Under the pieces are notes generated by a model. That model saw nothing but the letters and a program-made list of their open reading frames with translations, ran no database searches and was not told the origin of the DNA. A stretch of DNA of 64,000 bases from Paenibacillus sp. DMB5 (GTDB lineage Bacteria; Bacillota; Bacilli; Paenibacillales; Paenibacillaceae), in the NCBI RefSeq assembly GCF_001517085.1, contig NZ_LRAC01000147.1, positions 62,001 to 126,000 on the forward strand. Direction: 5' to 3'. This document shows, in pieces, positions 53,558 through 63,400 of the stretch. The translations under genes and the position numbers were made by a program. Every line of letters starts with the position of its first letter. The first letter of the stretch is position 1.

Positions 53558-56500
53558 GATGCCGCCTCCTCTTGTTCCGGATAGATGGCCGCGATAAGAT
53601 CTCCTGCACGGACCTGGTCCCCCGGCGATACAAATACATTTGCAATAATACCGGCAAACGGAGCTGTCTGAGGGAACTCCATTTTCATACTTTCTTCTAT
53701 TATAATAGTCTCGCCCTTCTGCACCCGCTGACCCGGTTCGGCGATCACCTTCCACACGCTTCCCGGCATCAGACTGTTAATACCGGCGCTGCCTTCTGGA
53801 AGCACATTAACATCCGTACCGGCCGCCGCTTCTGCTTCAGCAAGGTGCTCTGCGATCCCCAGCTCCTTCCACAGCTCCCGCTCCTGCTGGAAGGCAGACT
53901 GCTGCGAGCTGCGGAATTCCGCTGCTTCCTGTTCAATGGAATCAAGCCAAGTGAGGTATTGGCCCAGATTAAACGTCGTCTCTTCCACTTCAACCGTATA
54001 GGCTCCGCGCGGGAAGTCTTCCCGCATCTGCAGCAGCTCAGCCTCTGATACGGGATAGAAGGTAATCTGATCGAAAAAGCGCAGCAGCCAAGGCTTGCCG
54101 GGTTCGAAATTCGCGGTTTCCCTGAACTTGTTCCACATTTGAACCGTCCGTCCGACAAACTGATAGCCGCCCGGCCCTTCCATGCCGTATACACAGAGAT
54201 AAGCGCCGCCGATCCCGACCGCGTTCTCGGGAGTCCATGTGCGGGCAGGGTTGTATTTGGTTGTGACCAGCCGATGACGCGGGTCAAGCGGCACAGCTAC
54301 GGGCGCACCCAGGTATACATCTCCGAGGCCCATAACGAGATAAGAAGCATTAAACACAACCTCCGCAACCTCGTCGATCGATTCAAGGCCATTCATCCGG
54401 CGGATGAATTCCAGATTGCTCGGACACCAGGGAGCATCCGGTCTGACGTTCTGCTGGTAACGTTCAATCGCCAGCCGTGTGGCGGGGTCATCCCAGGATA
54501 AGGGAAGCTTCACTTTGCGCGATGGCACCTCAATGGTGTCCAGCGATGGTAACTCCAGGTCGATATCAAGAACAATCGCTGCTGCTTCCTTCACCGTAAT
54601 CTGCGTCCGGTCCAGATGGATCTGCAGGGAACGGATGCCCGGGGTCATCTCAATATACGGAATTCTGCCATTGTCCTTAACGGCCTGCATCAGCACGTAA
54701 ACCTGGAACCGGTAGAGCAAATCCAGCTCACGGTCCCCGTATTCCACGAGAATATTCTCGTCTCCGGAACAGCGTATGGCTATTTTGAAGCGTCGCCCCT
54801 GTTCCTCAAAGGCAAGCAGCGGCATATATTGCCCGCTCGATTGTTCCGGCAGCGCTGGAATCTTAAGCTCTCCGCTTCCGCTTTGTTCTTCCCCAAGCTC
54901 CTTCAAAAAGAGTTCCTGTTCAAGCCTAAGCTGCTCGGCCTCCTCTACAGTGATCAGCTTGAACCGGACCTTATCCCCCGGACGCAGCTGGCCGATCTTC
55001 CACAGCTCTGCGGAAGCCGTGGTCACCGGGCAGACAAAGCCGCCCAGACTCGGGCCGTCGGGACCGAGCAATATCGGCATATCGCCGGTTAAATCCAGCG
55101 CCCCGATTGCATAAGCGTTGTCGTGGATGTTGGAGGGATGCAGCCCCGCGTCCCCTCCGTCCTCCCTGGCCCAAAGCGGAGCCGGGCCGATGAGCCTCAC
55201 TCCCGTGCGGGAGCTGTTGAAATGTACCTCCCAGACGGTTCCGGTCAGCTGCTCCAGGTAGGCCGGCAGCAGATACTCCTCTGTGCAATGCGGTCCGGGG
55301 ATGACGCCGATAGCCCATTCCCGGCAAATATCCGGCTGCGACACTTCAGGAAGCGGCCGTACCTGTTCCTGGCGGTTCAGCGGAGCGCCAGGGTTAACCC
55401 GGAGCACGCTGCCCGGGCGCAGGGCCCCGCCGCCGTAACCTCCGAAGCCGCCCAGCGTAAAGGTCGAGGCGCTGCCAAGCGTCAGCGGCATATCGAAGCC
55501 GCCGGCGACGAGCAGGTAGCTGCGCATACCGAGTGCAGACTCGCCGAGTGTCAGCACAGCTCCGGCAGAAGCCTGCAGCGGTGTGTAGGGCGCAACCGGC
55601 GTGCCGTCCAGCCGGGCATCCATATCTGCCCCGGCCAGGACAAACCGGATGTCTCCGCGGAACCGGTAGCTTCCGCCGCGGAGCGTCATCTCAAGCCCGG
55701 CTGCCTGCTCACTGTTCCCGAGCAGCCGGTTCCCCATCCGGAACGCCAGCGTATCCATCGGGCCGGACGGCGGGACCCCGATGTCCCAGTAGCCGGTCCG
55801 TCCGGGGTAATCCTGCACCGTGGTCTGAACGCCGCCGTCCAGAACCTCTATCGCCCGTTCAGCAGGACTATAGCCGCCTAGCATATTCGTAAATACCCGG
55901 CCGCCGCAGAAATCATCCGTTCCGAGGAAGGCTGCGATATAGGCCTGGTTGGTTGTTATCCCGTACACACGCAGCTGCTCCAGGCTGGCAATCATAGCCT
56001 GGATAGCTTCGCTGCGGGTATCCGCATGCACGATCAGCTTCGCCAGCATCGGATCATACAGGGTGGTTACCTGCAGTCCCGGCTGAATCCAGGTCTCTAC
56101 CCGTGTGCCCTCCGGCCATACAACACCGTCGATCCGGCCGTCACTGGGCCTGAAATCATGATGGCAATCCTCCGCATACAGCCGCACCTGCAGGCTGTGC
56201 CCCTGCGGCTTGTTCACTCTTTCCTGCAGCCGCCCAATCACGCCAGCGGCCTCCAGCACCATCCATTCCACAAGGTCCACTCCGAAGACTTCCTCTGTAA
56301 TACCGTGCTCCACCTGCAGCCGGGTATTAACCTCGAGGAAATAGTAGAGGCCTGTAGCTGAATCATATAGAAACTCTACGGTTCCGGCGTTACGGTATTT
56401 GGCTTCCGCTGCCAGCTTCCTGGCACTCTCGTGCATCGAACGGCGGGTCTCCTCCGCCAGCAGCGGAGCAGGCGTTTCTTCAATAATCTTCTGGTTCCGG

Positions 56501-57195
56501 CGCTGGACCGAGCAATCCCGTTCACCGAGTGCGACCGCATTGCCGGCGCCGTCACCGAAAATCTGCACCTCGATATGCCGGGCACGGGCGATATATTTTT
56601 CCAGGAAAACACCACCGTCATTGAAATTTTCCGCTGCAAGTCTGGTCACGGAATCAAAGGCTTCTACTAATGCCTCTTCACCGGAACAGATCCGCATCCC
56701 TATTCCTCCCCCGCCGGCTGTACTCTTCAGCATAACCGGATAGCCGATTTCAGCAGCCTTCCTTACAGCTTCCTCCAGATTGCTGATCAATCCGGTTCCG
56801 GGAAGCAGCGGGACACCCGCCTGCTCTGCGATCGCTCTGGCCGTATGCTTCAAGCCGAACAGCCTGATGTTCTCCGGGTCAGGCCCGATAAAGGCAATCC
56901 CGTTCTCTCTGCACGCTTCGGCAAATGCAACATTCTCGCTAAGGAAACCGTAACCGGGATGAATCGCATCCACGCCTGCTTCCAGAGCTTTGCTCAGAAT
57001 TAGCTCCGCATTCAGATAGCTCGTTTTGGCCGGACCTTCACCAATAAGCAGGGCTTCATCTGCCTGCTCCACATGCAGGCTGTCGCGGTCCGTCTCCGTA
57101 TATACGGCTACAGAAGCGATCCCCATTTTTCGGAGCGTCCGGATGATCCGTACGGCAATGACGCCGCGGTTAGCAATCAGCACCTTTTTAAACAT
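53554..57195 (-). CDS. Guanidine carboxylase (urea carboxylase family), biotin-dependent
   Basis: A 1213-residue enzyme. Biotin carboxylase (about 1-450: VLIANRGVIAVRIIRTLRKMGI, KSTAGGGGIGMR, LEVNTRLQVEHGITEEVFG); two carboxyltransferase halves of the KipA/KipI (AHS2 and AHS1) type, about 470-780 (TTVQDYPGRTGYWDIGVPPSGPMD in part) and 820-1040; and a C-terminal biotinyl domain with ESMKMEF. Annotated by family as urea carboxylase. Because the operon is behind a guanidine-I riboswitch and carries both DUF1989 subunits, guanidine is the likely substrate, carboxylated with ATP and bicarbonate to carboxyguanidine. It overlaps the upstream DUF1989 gene by eight bases and allophanate hydrolase by four. 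Confidence 0.92.
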   Translation of the reverse strand: MFKKVLIANRGVIAVRIIRTLRKMGIASVAVYTETDRDSLHVEQADEALLIGEGPAKTSYLNAELILSKALEAGVDAIHPGYGFLSENVAFAEACRENGIAFIGPDPENIRLFGLKHTARAIAEQAGVPLLPGTGLISNLEEAVRKAAEIGYPVMLKSTAGGGGIGMRICSGEEALVEAFDSVTRLAAENFNDGGVFLEKYIARARHIEVQIFGDGAGNAVALGERDCSVQRRNQKIIEETPAPLLAEETRRSMHESARKLAAEAKYRNAGTVEFLYDSATGLYYFLEVNTRLQVEHGITEEVFGVDLVEWMVLEAAGVIGRLQERVNKPQGHSLQVRLYAEDCHHDFRPSDGRIDGVVWPEGTRVETWIQPGLQVTTLYDPMLAKLIVHADTRSEAIQAMIASLEQLRVYGITTNQAYIAAFLGTDDFCGGRVFTNMLGGYSPAERAIEVLDGGVQTTVQDYPGRTGYWDIGVPPSGPMDTLAFRMGNRLLGNSEQAAGLEMTLRGGSYRFRGDIRFVLAGADMDARLDGTPVAPYTPLQASAGAVLTLGESALGMRSYLLVAGGFDMPLTLGSASTFTLGGFGGYGGGALRPGSVLRVNPGAPLNRQEQVRPLPEVSQPDICREWAIGVIPGPHCTEEYLLPAYLEQLTGTVWEVHFNSSRTGVRLIGPAPLWAREDGGDAGLHPSNIHDNAYAIGALDLTGDMPILLGPDGPSLGGFVCPVTTASAELWKIGQLRPGDKVRFKLITVEEAEQLRLEQELFLKELGEEQSGSGELKIPALPEQSSGQYMPLLAFEEQGRRFKIAIRCSGDENILVEYGDRELDLLYRFQVYVLMQAVKDNGRIPYIEMTPGIRSLQIHLDRTQITVKEAAAIVLDIDLELPSLDTIEVPSRKVKLPLSWDDPATRLAIERYQQNVRPDAPWCPSNLEFIRRMNGLESIDEVAEVVFNASYLVMGLGDVYLGAPVAVPLDPRHRLVTTKYNPARTWTPENAVGIGGAYLCVYGMEGPGGYQFVGRTVQMWNKFRETANFEPGKPWLLRFFDQITFYPVSEAELLQMREDFPRGAYTVEVEETTFNLGQYLTWLDSIEQEAAEFRSSQQSAFQQERELWKELGIAEHLAEAEAAAGTDVNVLPEGSAGINSLMPGSVWKVIAEPGQRVQKGETIIIEESMKMEFPQTAPFAGIIANVFVSPGDQVRAGDLIAAIYPEQEEAAS

Positions 57196-57862
57196 GGCCC
57201 TCTCCTCCTTTGCTATCCCAGATCAGCACCTGTGCCGGGGTCGGATTGTAGGCATTGCACGGATTGTTAAGCTGCGGACAATTGCTGATCAGCACCGTGA
57301 CCGGAGCCAAAGCTGTCATCTCCACATATCGTCCCGGGCCAGAAATGCCATCGGCAAAAGTCAGCTCCCCCTCCGGGGTTACCGGCACGTTCATAAAGAA
57401 GTTCACGTTCGGAGCGAGATCACGTTTGGAATATCCGCTGCGGCTGGACAGCATAAGCATGAACGTATCCCGGCAGTTATGCATCGGCAGCGTATCATGC
57501 GAATAACGTACGGTGTTGCTCTGGGCAGAGCAGGCTCCTCCGATGGTATCGTGCCGGCCGCATGTATCTGCTGTAATTTTCATAAGCCCGCGTCCCGATT
57601 CGGTCAGTAAGACAGAACCCGTCGTCAGGTAGAGATTCCGCTGATTGGCAATGGTCCGGATCGCGCTGTAATGGTCGCCCGGATCTTCTGCGGAGTATAA
57701 CAGGGTGTCCACAGCCTGATTCCCCTCCAGATCCACAATCCGCAATATCTGGCCCGGCAGCAGGTCATGCAGCCAGCCTTCACCTGCAGGAATCGTCTTG
57801 TCATAAACAGCATCATCTGGATTAAGCACGCTTAATGCCGGTTCAAAAGAATAGGTTGTCAT
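57188..57862 (-). CDS. DUF1989 protein (UAAP2 type), carboxyguanidine deiminase subunit
   Basis: A 224-residue protein with GWLHDLLPGQILRIVDLEG, NQAVDTLLYSA, TADTCGRHDTIGGACS (likely metal/catalytic Cys-His-Asp cluster) and NVNFFMNVPV. The family is the urea-amidolyase-associated DUF1989; in guanidine operons two such proteins form the deiminase that converts carboxyguanidine to allophanate and ammonia. This copy keeps the cysteines of the cluster. Its ATG shares one base with the stop of the other subunit. Confidence 0.9.
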   Translation of the reverse strand: MTTYSFEPALSVLNPDDAVYDKTIPAGEGWLHDLLPGQILRIVDLEGNQAVDTLLYSAEDPGDHYSAIRTIANQRNLYLTTGSVLLTESGRGLMKITADTCGRHDTIGGACSAQSNTVRYSHDTLPMHNCRDTFMLMLSSRSGYSKRDLAPNVNFFMNVPVTPEGELTFADGISGPGRYVEMTALAPVTVLISNCPQLNNPCNAYNPTPAQVLIWDSKGGEGHV

Positions 57863-58578
57863 TACAGATTCGCCCCTCTCAGCAAGGTATGTACATTCCA
57901 GGTGTTCTCAAAGGCTCTCCGGTTCTCGGGACAATGGGTAACACAGACATCATCCTCCTTGACAGCTTCAGCATCCGTCACCTCAATGAGGATAGACGAA
58001 ACCGGATAGTCAGAACCCGGGTCCAGCGGATTCGGTGTATTGGAGCACACGAGCAGGATATCGGTTTCTGTTCGGAGTGTCACTGACCGGCCAGCCGCCG
58101 GCTGCTCTACATAATGCATAGAGCCGTCAAGCTCGCAGACCACCTTTGAGAAAAAGTTAACCGGAGGCATCAAGTCTCGCGGCAGCAATTGGTTACGGTA
58201 GAGCTCTACAATCAGATTTTCCTCGCCGCTGCGGTACCAGTCATTCCGCTGCTTCTGATAGCTGGTCAGTCCGTATTTCCCGTCAGTAGCCTGCCTGGTC
58301 GAATACCCGCCTAAAGGATCATGCCAGCCTACCGAATCCCGGATTATAGAGGCAAGCACCTTTCCCTGATCACTCATCAGAATATTACCTTTTGTCAAAA
58401 AAGCGGTATGCTGTGCCTTGAGCGTATCCGGCATGTTATAGCGTTCTGCAGGCTGCCATGCATCGAACAGAAGTGTTGACAGATTTGCACGGTCACTGCT
58501 TGCAGTCAGCGTGATTGATTTCCCTTTGGCAATACGGCCGGACCACTTCCCCCCGGCTTGAATGATGAATGTAAGCAT
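57862..58578 (-). CDS. DUF1989 protein (UAAP1 type), carboxyguanidine deiminase subunit
   Basis: A 238-residue partner of the preceding protein: GGKWSGRIAKGKSITLTASS, RYNMPDTLKAQHTAFLTKGN, SVGWHDPLGGYST (same place as the Cys cluster of the other subunit but without the Cys) and MPPVNFFSKV. Together they should form the heteromeric deiminase. ATG 58578 has AAGGAGGAG ahead. First gene after the riboswitch. Confidence 0.9.
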   Translation of the reverse strand: MLTFIIQAGGKWSGRIAKGKSITLTASSDRANLSTLLFDAWQPAERYNMPDTLKAQHTAFLTKGNILMSDQGKVLASIIRDSVGWHDPLGGYSTRQATDGKYGLTSYQKQRNDWYRSGEENLIVELYRNQLLPRDLMPPVNFFSKVVCELDGSMHYVEQPAAGRSVTLRTETDILLVCSNTPNPLDPGSDYPVSSILIEVTDAEAVKEDDVCVTHCPENRRAFENTWNVHTLLRGANL

Positions 58579-58596
58579 GACGACTCCTCCTTGAAT

Positions 58597-58660
58597 ATGA
58601 AAATATAAAAAAGCCCGGGAGAAGCTTCAAAGCAATCGCTTTGAAAGTTCTCCCGGGCTT
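58597..58660 (-). terminator. Riboswitch-controlled terminator
   Basis: AGCCCGGGAGAA (58612-58623) pairs perfectly with TTCTCCCGGGCT (58648-58659), extended by inner CTTCAAAGC/GCTTTGAAAG pairing, and followed on the minus strand by TTTTTTATATTTT. It is the expression platform of the guanidine-I riboswitch. Confidence 0.92.
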
Positions 58661-58760
58661 TTATCCCGCCGTGGACACCGGCCTGACAGCCTCCGGTGCG
58701 TCTTCTCTCGGACCAGCCGGATGCGAACATCCCGGAACCCTAGAAGACATTTTGTATTCG
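58611..58760 (-). promoter_or_regulatory. Guanidine-I (ykkC) riboswitch
   Basis: Reading the minus strand, the conserved blocks appear in order: CTAGGGTTCCGG (58743-58732), CTGGTCCGAGAG (58716-58705), ACGCACCGG (58701-58693) and GGCGGGATAAAAGCCCGGGA (58670-58651). These are the signature sequences of the guanidine-I aptamer. The last block runs into the terminator stem, so guanidine binding should favour the antiterminated form and switch the operon on. Confidence 0.95.
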
Positions 58761-58994
58761 GTTTTGATGTTACAAACTCTAACACAACGAAAAGCTCAAG
58801 GCAACAAAAAAATTAAAAATTGCAGCACTTTTTGCGATTTACTTATTGTATATGTCAGGTTTATAGTTAAAATAGAACGTAAGTTCCTATTTACAGCTTT
58901 AAAAAAAGCTTGTTATAGTCATCTCATTCAAAAACAGTGTCAGCTGTCATGACATTCGGTTTATAATCGGGAACTAGAGGGAGCTGGAGAGCAT

Positions 58995-60323
58995 ATGAAA
59001 AATACAATAACGCTTAAGAGAGATTTATCCCTGTCACATGTCGTTACTATGGGACTTGCGTGGATGTCGCCGATGATTTTTTTCACCAGCTTCGGGGTGC
59101 TGCATGATAGTTCAGGAGGCATGCTCCTTGCAGCCTACGCTCTGGCCTTTATCGCCATTCTGTTCACCGCAGCCAGCTACGGCCAGATGGCCCGGGCTTT
59201 TCCGGTATCAGGCTCGGCCTACACGTACGTCTCCAAGGCAATGAATCCGTTTCTCGGCTTCCTGGTCGGCTGGGCGATCCTGCTCGATTATTTATTTTCC
59301 TGCATCGTTGCTGTCCTTATGTTTGGCGTCAATCTGAATGCCCAATTCCCGGCCGTTCCTTCTTCGGTTTGGATCATACTGCTGACGTTAATTGTGATGA
59401 TCATAAATGTGATCGGCATTAAGCCGCTGGCCAATATCAGCAAGCTTTTCGTATTTATGCAAATCTTGTTTATCGCCGGCTTCTGCGGGCTGCTGGTCTA
59501 TAAAGCGCTGGAGGGCGGTATTACTGCAGATTTAAATCCTCTGGCTGCCCAGGAAGGTGTCCCCTTCTCCGCCATTTTGGCCGGAGCCTCACTCGTATGC
59601 TTTTCGTTTCTCGGCTTTGATTCTATTACGACCATGGCAGAGGAAACAAAAGACCCGAGGAAAACGATCCCCCGGGCCATCCTGTTAATTGTCCTGTCTG
59701 CTGGCGTAATGTATTTTGTTACAGCTTATCTGATCCAGCTGACCGCTCCCGGCTTCTCCTATGTTAATGTGGATTCTGCCGGATATGAGCTGATGCAGAA
59801 TCTCGGAGGCAGCCTGCTGGCCGGTATATTCACCTTTGTTATTATTTTCTCCATCCTGTCACAAGGGCTCTCCTCCATGACTACCGTCACACGGCTGCTG
59901 TTCGTCATGGGCCGGACCTCGCTGCTGCCGCAAAGGTTCGCCTCCGTCCACCCCAAATTCCGCACCCCTGTTTTTAACATCGTGCTTATGAGCATTGTCT
60001 CCTTATCTGCGCTCTTTATCAGCCTGGAGACCGCCATCAAGTTTGTCAGCTTCGGCGCTCTGACAGCATTCCTGTTCGTCAATCTGTCCGTCATTGCCCA
60101 TTACATGATCCGCCAGAAGCAGCGCTCGCCCCGGGATATCCTCTTCCGGTTCATCTGCCCGCTGTCCGGTGCAGGCTTTGTCCTCTATCTGATTGCCCTG
60201 CTGGATTCCGCTTCGTTAATGCTCGGAGCCGGCTGGTTAGCTGCAGGTCTTGTATATTATGGAATCCGCAAATTCGTCTCCAGCAGCAAGGAGAGTCCGG
60301 CCCATGTTGTAACAGAGAGTTAA
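58995..60323 (+). CDS. APC-superfamily permease
   Basis: A 442-residue membrane protein with about 12 segments. Marks are LAWMSPMIFFTSFGV, ARAFPVSGSAYTYVSKAMNPFLGFLVGWAILLDY in two parts, SFLGFDSITTMAEETKDPRKTIPRAI and SQGLSSMTTVTRLLFVMGR, all typical of amino acid/polyamine transporters. It is divergent from the guanidine operon, so uptake of guanidine or a related cation is possible but unproven. The start has GAGGGAGCTGGAGAGC ahead. A TATAAT lies at 58962-58967 without a clear -35. No second riboswitch was seen upstream. Confidence 0.87.
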   Translation: MKNTITLKRDLSLSHVVTMGLAWMSPMIFFTSFGVLHDSSGGMLLAAYALAFIAILFTAASYGQMARAFPVSGSAYTYVSKAMNPFLGFLVGWAILLDYLFSCIVAVLMFGVNLNAQFPAVPSSVWIILLTLIVMIINVIGIKPLANISKLFVFMQILFIAGFCGLLVYKALEGGITADLNPLAAQEGVPFSAILAGASLVCFSFLGFDSITTMAEETKDPRKTIPRAILLIVLSAGVMYFVTAYLIQLTAPGFSYVNVDSAGYELMQNLGGSLLAGIFTFVIIFSILSQGLSSMTTVTRLLFVMGRTSLLPQRFASVHPKFRTPVFNIVLMSIVSLSALFISLETAIKFVSFGALTAFLFVNLSVIAHYMIRQKQRSPRDILFRFICPLSGAGFVLYLIALLDSASLMLGAGWLAAGLVYYGIRKFVSSSKESPAHVVTES

Positions 60324-60339
60324 GCTGCGGATTTTTACA

Positions 60340-60377
60340 CAGAAAAGAACCACCCGGCCTGAAATGACCGGATGGCT
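60340..60377 (-). terminator. Rho-independent terminator of the GH53 gene
   Basis: On the minus strand CCATCCGGTC (60375-60366) pairs with GGCCGGGTGG (60359-60350) with two G-T pairs, followed by TTCTTTTCTG. On the plus strand the same sites would be mismatches, so it serves the minus-strand gene. Confidence 0.7.
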
Positions 60378-60419
60378 AATCATAGGGTTTAACGTTTATT
60401 GCGTCTCAAGACTGCCGGT

Positions 60420-63400
60420 TTACTTTATAGCATTATAGATAACCTGCACTGCCTGAGCCCGGGTAGTACTTTCCTTAGGAGCCAGCTTATTCCCGTCTCC
60501 GGTAATCACTCCGGCTTCCACTAATGCTCTCATGGATTCTGCTGCATAACCTGATACAGCTGCTGTATCAGCAAAGTTCTCGTAGCTCTGGCCGGTCTTG
60601 CCGGATGGCAGTTCACCCAGATGCTTCAGAATATTATAGAAAATAACGGACATGTCCTGCCGGCTGATCACGGCTTCCGGCTTGAACTGGTTATCTCCGG
60701 TACCGGAAACCAATCCTAATTGCTTGGCCGTACCCACATATGGCGAGTAGTATTTGTTCCCTGCATCAGCGAAATTGACGGGAACTGCGGAATCTGCTTC
60801 GATCCCGTAAGCGTTCATAATCATCATCAGGAAATCAGCCCGTGTCACCTTGCTCTCAGGGGCAAAGACACTTCCGCCTGTGCCGTTCGCGATCCCTCTG
60901 GCTGCCATATAACCGACTGCATCACTGTACCAGTGACCTGAGCTGACATCGCTGAATTTCACTTCGTTATATCCCGCTGCATATTGCGACAAATGGGTGG
61001 TCTGAAGATTTACCCTCCCGTTTGATGCATCATAACCTCCCCTGACGGGCTTGAGGCTGCCAGCCGGGTCAATGTAGTAGGCGACAATTGCATTTGTCTG
61101 CTCGCCTGTACGCGGAGTATAAGGCAGACTGATCTTTACCTTTCCGCCGTTAAATTGTGTAATTTCGGCATTGCCTGCTTTCACAGAGAAATCATATACC
61201 GCCCTGTCCCCGATCACGCTCCGGACATTCTCCGGCAGTCCTGATCCAGCAAGCTTGGTAATGCTGATTTCGCTGTCCGCTGCCGCACTGCCCATGGCCG
61301 TTACCGATTTATGGTCAAAGGTGATGGCGGCAAGTCCTGCTTCGACCTTTAAATCCGCTGTAGTGCTGTCAGCCAGCAGTTTGAGCGCTTCCTTCGGAAC
61401 GGATAATTGTACAGCCTGTACATTTGCTGCGCTATCCAGCCTGATCTCAACTGCTGCGCTTTGTCCGGCCGCTTCAGACTGCTTCACTTTTTGCAGCAGA
61501 CCGCCCATCACGCTTGTATCAAGCTTGGCTGTTGATACCCCTTTAACCGCATCTGCTGCCGTCTTGATAATGACACTGTAGACCATTGTGTTGTCAATGA
61601 CAGAAGCAGTAGGCTCAGCTGCCGGAGTACCGCTTACTGCCGGAGTACTGCTGTCCCCCGGAGCGCTCCCCGGAATGCTTCCCGGAGAAGGATTAACCGG
61701 TTCTGTAGGCGGAACCTGCGTGCCTGGATCTGTTCCCGGATTTGTAGGTGGAACCTGTGTACCCGGATCTGTACCTGGATCTGTCGGAGGAACCTCAGTG
61801 CCCGGATCTGTACCTGGATCTGTCGGAGGAACCTCAGTACCCGGATCTGTACCCGGCTGCTCTGTTCCCGGCTCTTCACTGTTTTTTATCAGCACAAAAT
61901 CGTCATAAGAGCCCCAATCCCCGGCTTTTGCATCCAGGGAGACGCCTATTTTCAGCGTTCCGCCCGTGACCTTGATATTTTCTACAACGGCCTGATTCCA
62001 TTTATTCCAGCCCTTATTCGCAAAGCTGGCCGTTAACGGCGCTTGATCACCGCTCACAGCATATAACTGATTCTTCACTTCATCTCCGGCGCCCTGCGAC
62101 CAGGCCGACAACGTGTAGGTTCCATCCGTTAAACCTGTAAGCTCCTGATAGGCCTCAAAGGTGAACGCGCTATCCTTCCAGAATCCAAGCGACTTTTCAC
62201 CGGTATAACCGGTCCCGGCCGTCAACGGAGTGGTATCCGGAATGGTCCAGCCTTCAGGGGTGCCGTCTTCCTTAACATTCTCAAAGCCGGGATTGATCAC
62301 CGTAATATACTCAGTGTTATCCTTCTCTTGCAGCTCAAAATGGTCAAGGTTACCCCATTGTCCGTCGGAAAGCTTATAATGCGCTCCGACCGTCAGCGTC
62401 CCATCTGTAACTTCAATGTCATTAATGACAGGCTTACTCCATTTTTGCCAGCCTGTATTGGTAAAGCTCTGCACGGCATCGCCGGCAAAAATCTCCGAAA
62501 TCTCTTCGCCGCCGCCGCCGGAGACCCAGGCTGATAAGGTATAGACTCCGTTCTCCAGTCCCGTGATGGTCTGGGATACAGTAAATTCAGCAGGTGTTGG
62601 ACTGTAATAGTGCAATGCCGACGAACCGGAATACACGTCCTTATCGATCGTTACTGCACTTTCATCCCCTGTAAGGTTCCACGAAGCCAATCCGTCCTCA
62701 AAACCGGGATTTTGAACCAGGCTTGTGCTCGGGATAACAGTAACTTCGCTGGTGGCTGTAAATCCGCCGTCATAGGTAACTGCTGTTACCGTCGCCGTTC
62801 CGGGAGAGATTCCGGAGAGCGTTCCTTTGTAAAGATCCACTTTGACAATATCAGGCTGAGAGCTGGTAAATTTCACGCCCTTGTAGGTAGCATTCTCAGG
62901 GCTGAGGATTGCCGATAATTTACCATTCCCGCCGACCTCAATCACCGTTTTAGGCTGATCCAGCGTAAGGGATTGAACCGGATAACGGTTAATTTCTACA
63001 GCACCGTCGATAAATGCATCCATCGCAATGGTTGGGCTGCCGTCTTTATTCCATGCAGATAACGGATAGTCAAACATAATCCCTGTCGGTTCCCAATAGA
63101 ATATACCGGTTCCCTTCTGGTTTGGAACAGCATGCAGTTTATTCTGCGCCGCTACAAGCATATTGTGAACGCTGTCAACATCCTCTGAGACATTGCCCCC
63201 GACTTCGACAATCATAACTTCCTTACCGTAATTTTGCTCCAGCTTATTCATATTCTCGCTTAATTCATCAATGGAAGAGGTAAAGGTAGCCTCTGGATAA
63301 TAAGATAATCCGATGATATCGTAATCACTATCCTTAAGACCAGCAGCTACAAGACCGGCATAAAAAGGATCTACGCCCGCTTCTGCTCCATTTGCCCTAT

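Noticed and set aside
58760..58994. Possible second riboswitch ahead of the APC permease
   Set aside because: No conserved aptamer block was found on the plus strand.
61685..61875. Regularly spaced direct repeats resembling a CRISPR array
   Set aside because: They are in-frame coding repeats of a Thr/Pro/Gly linker, with no unique spacers and no cas genes.
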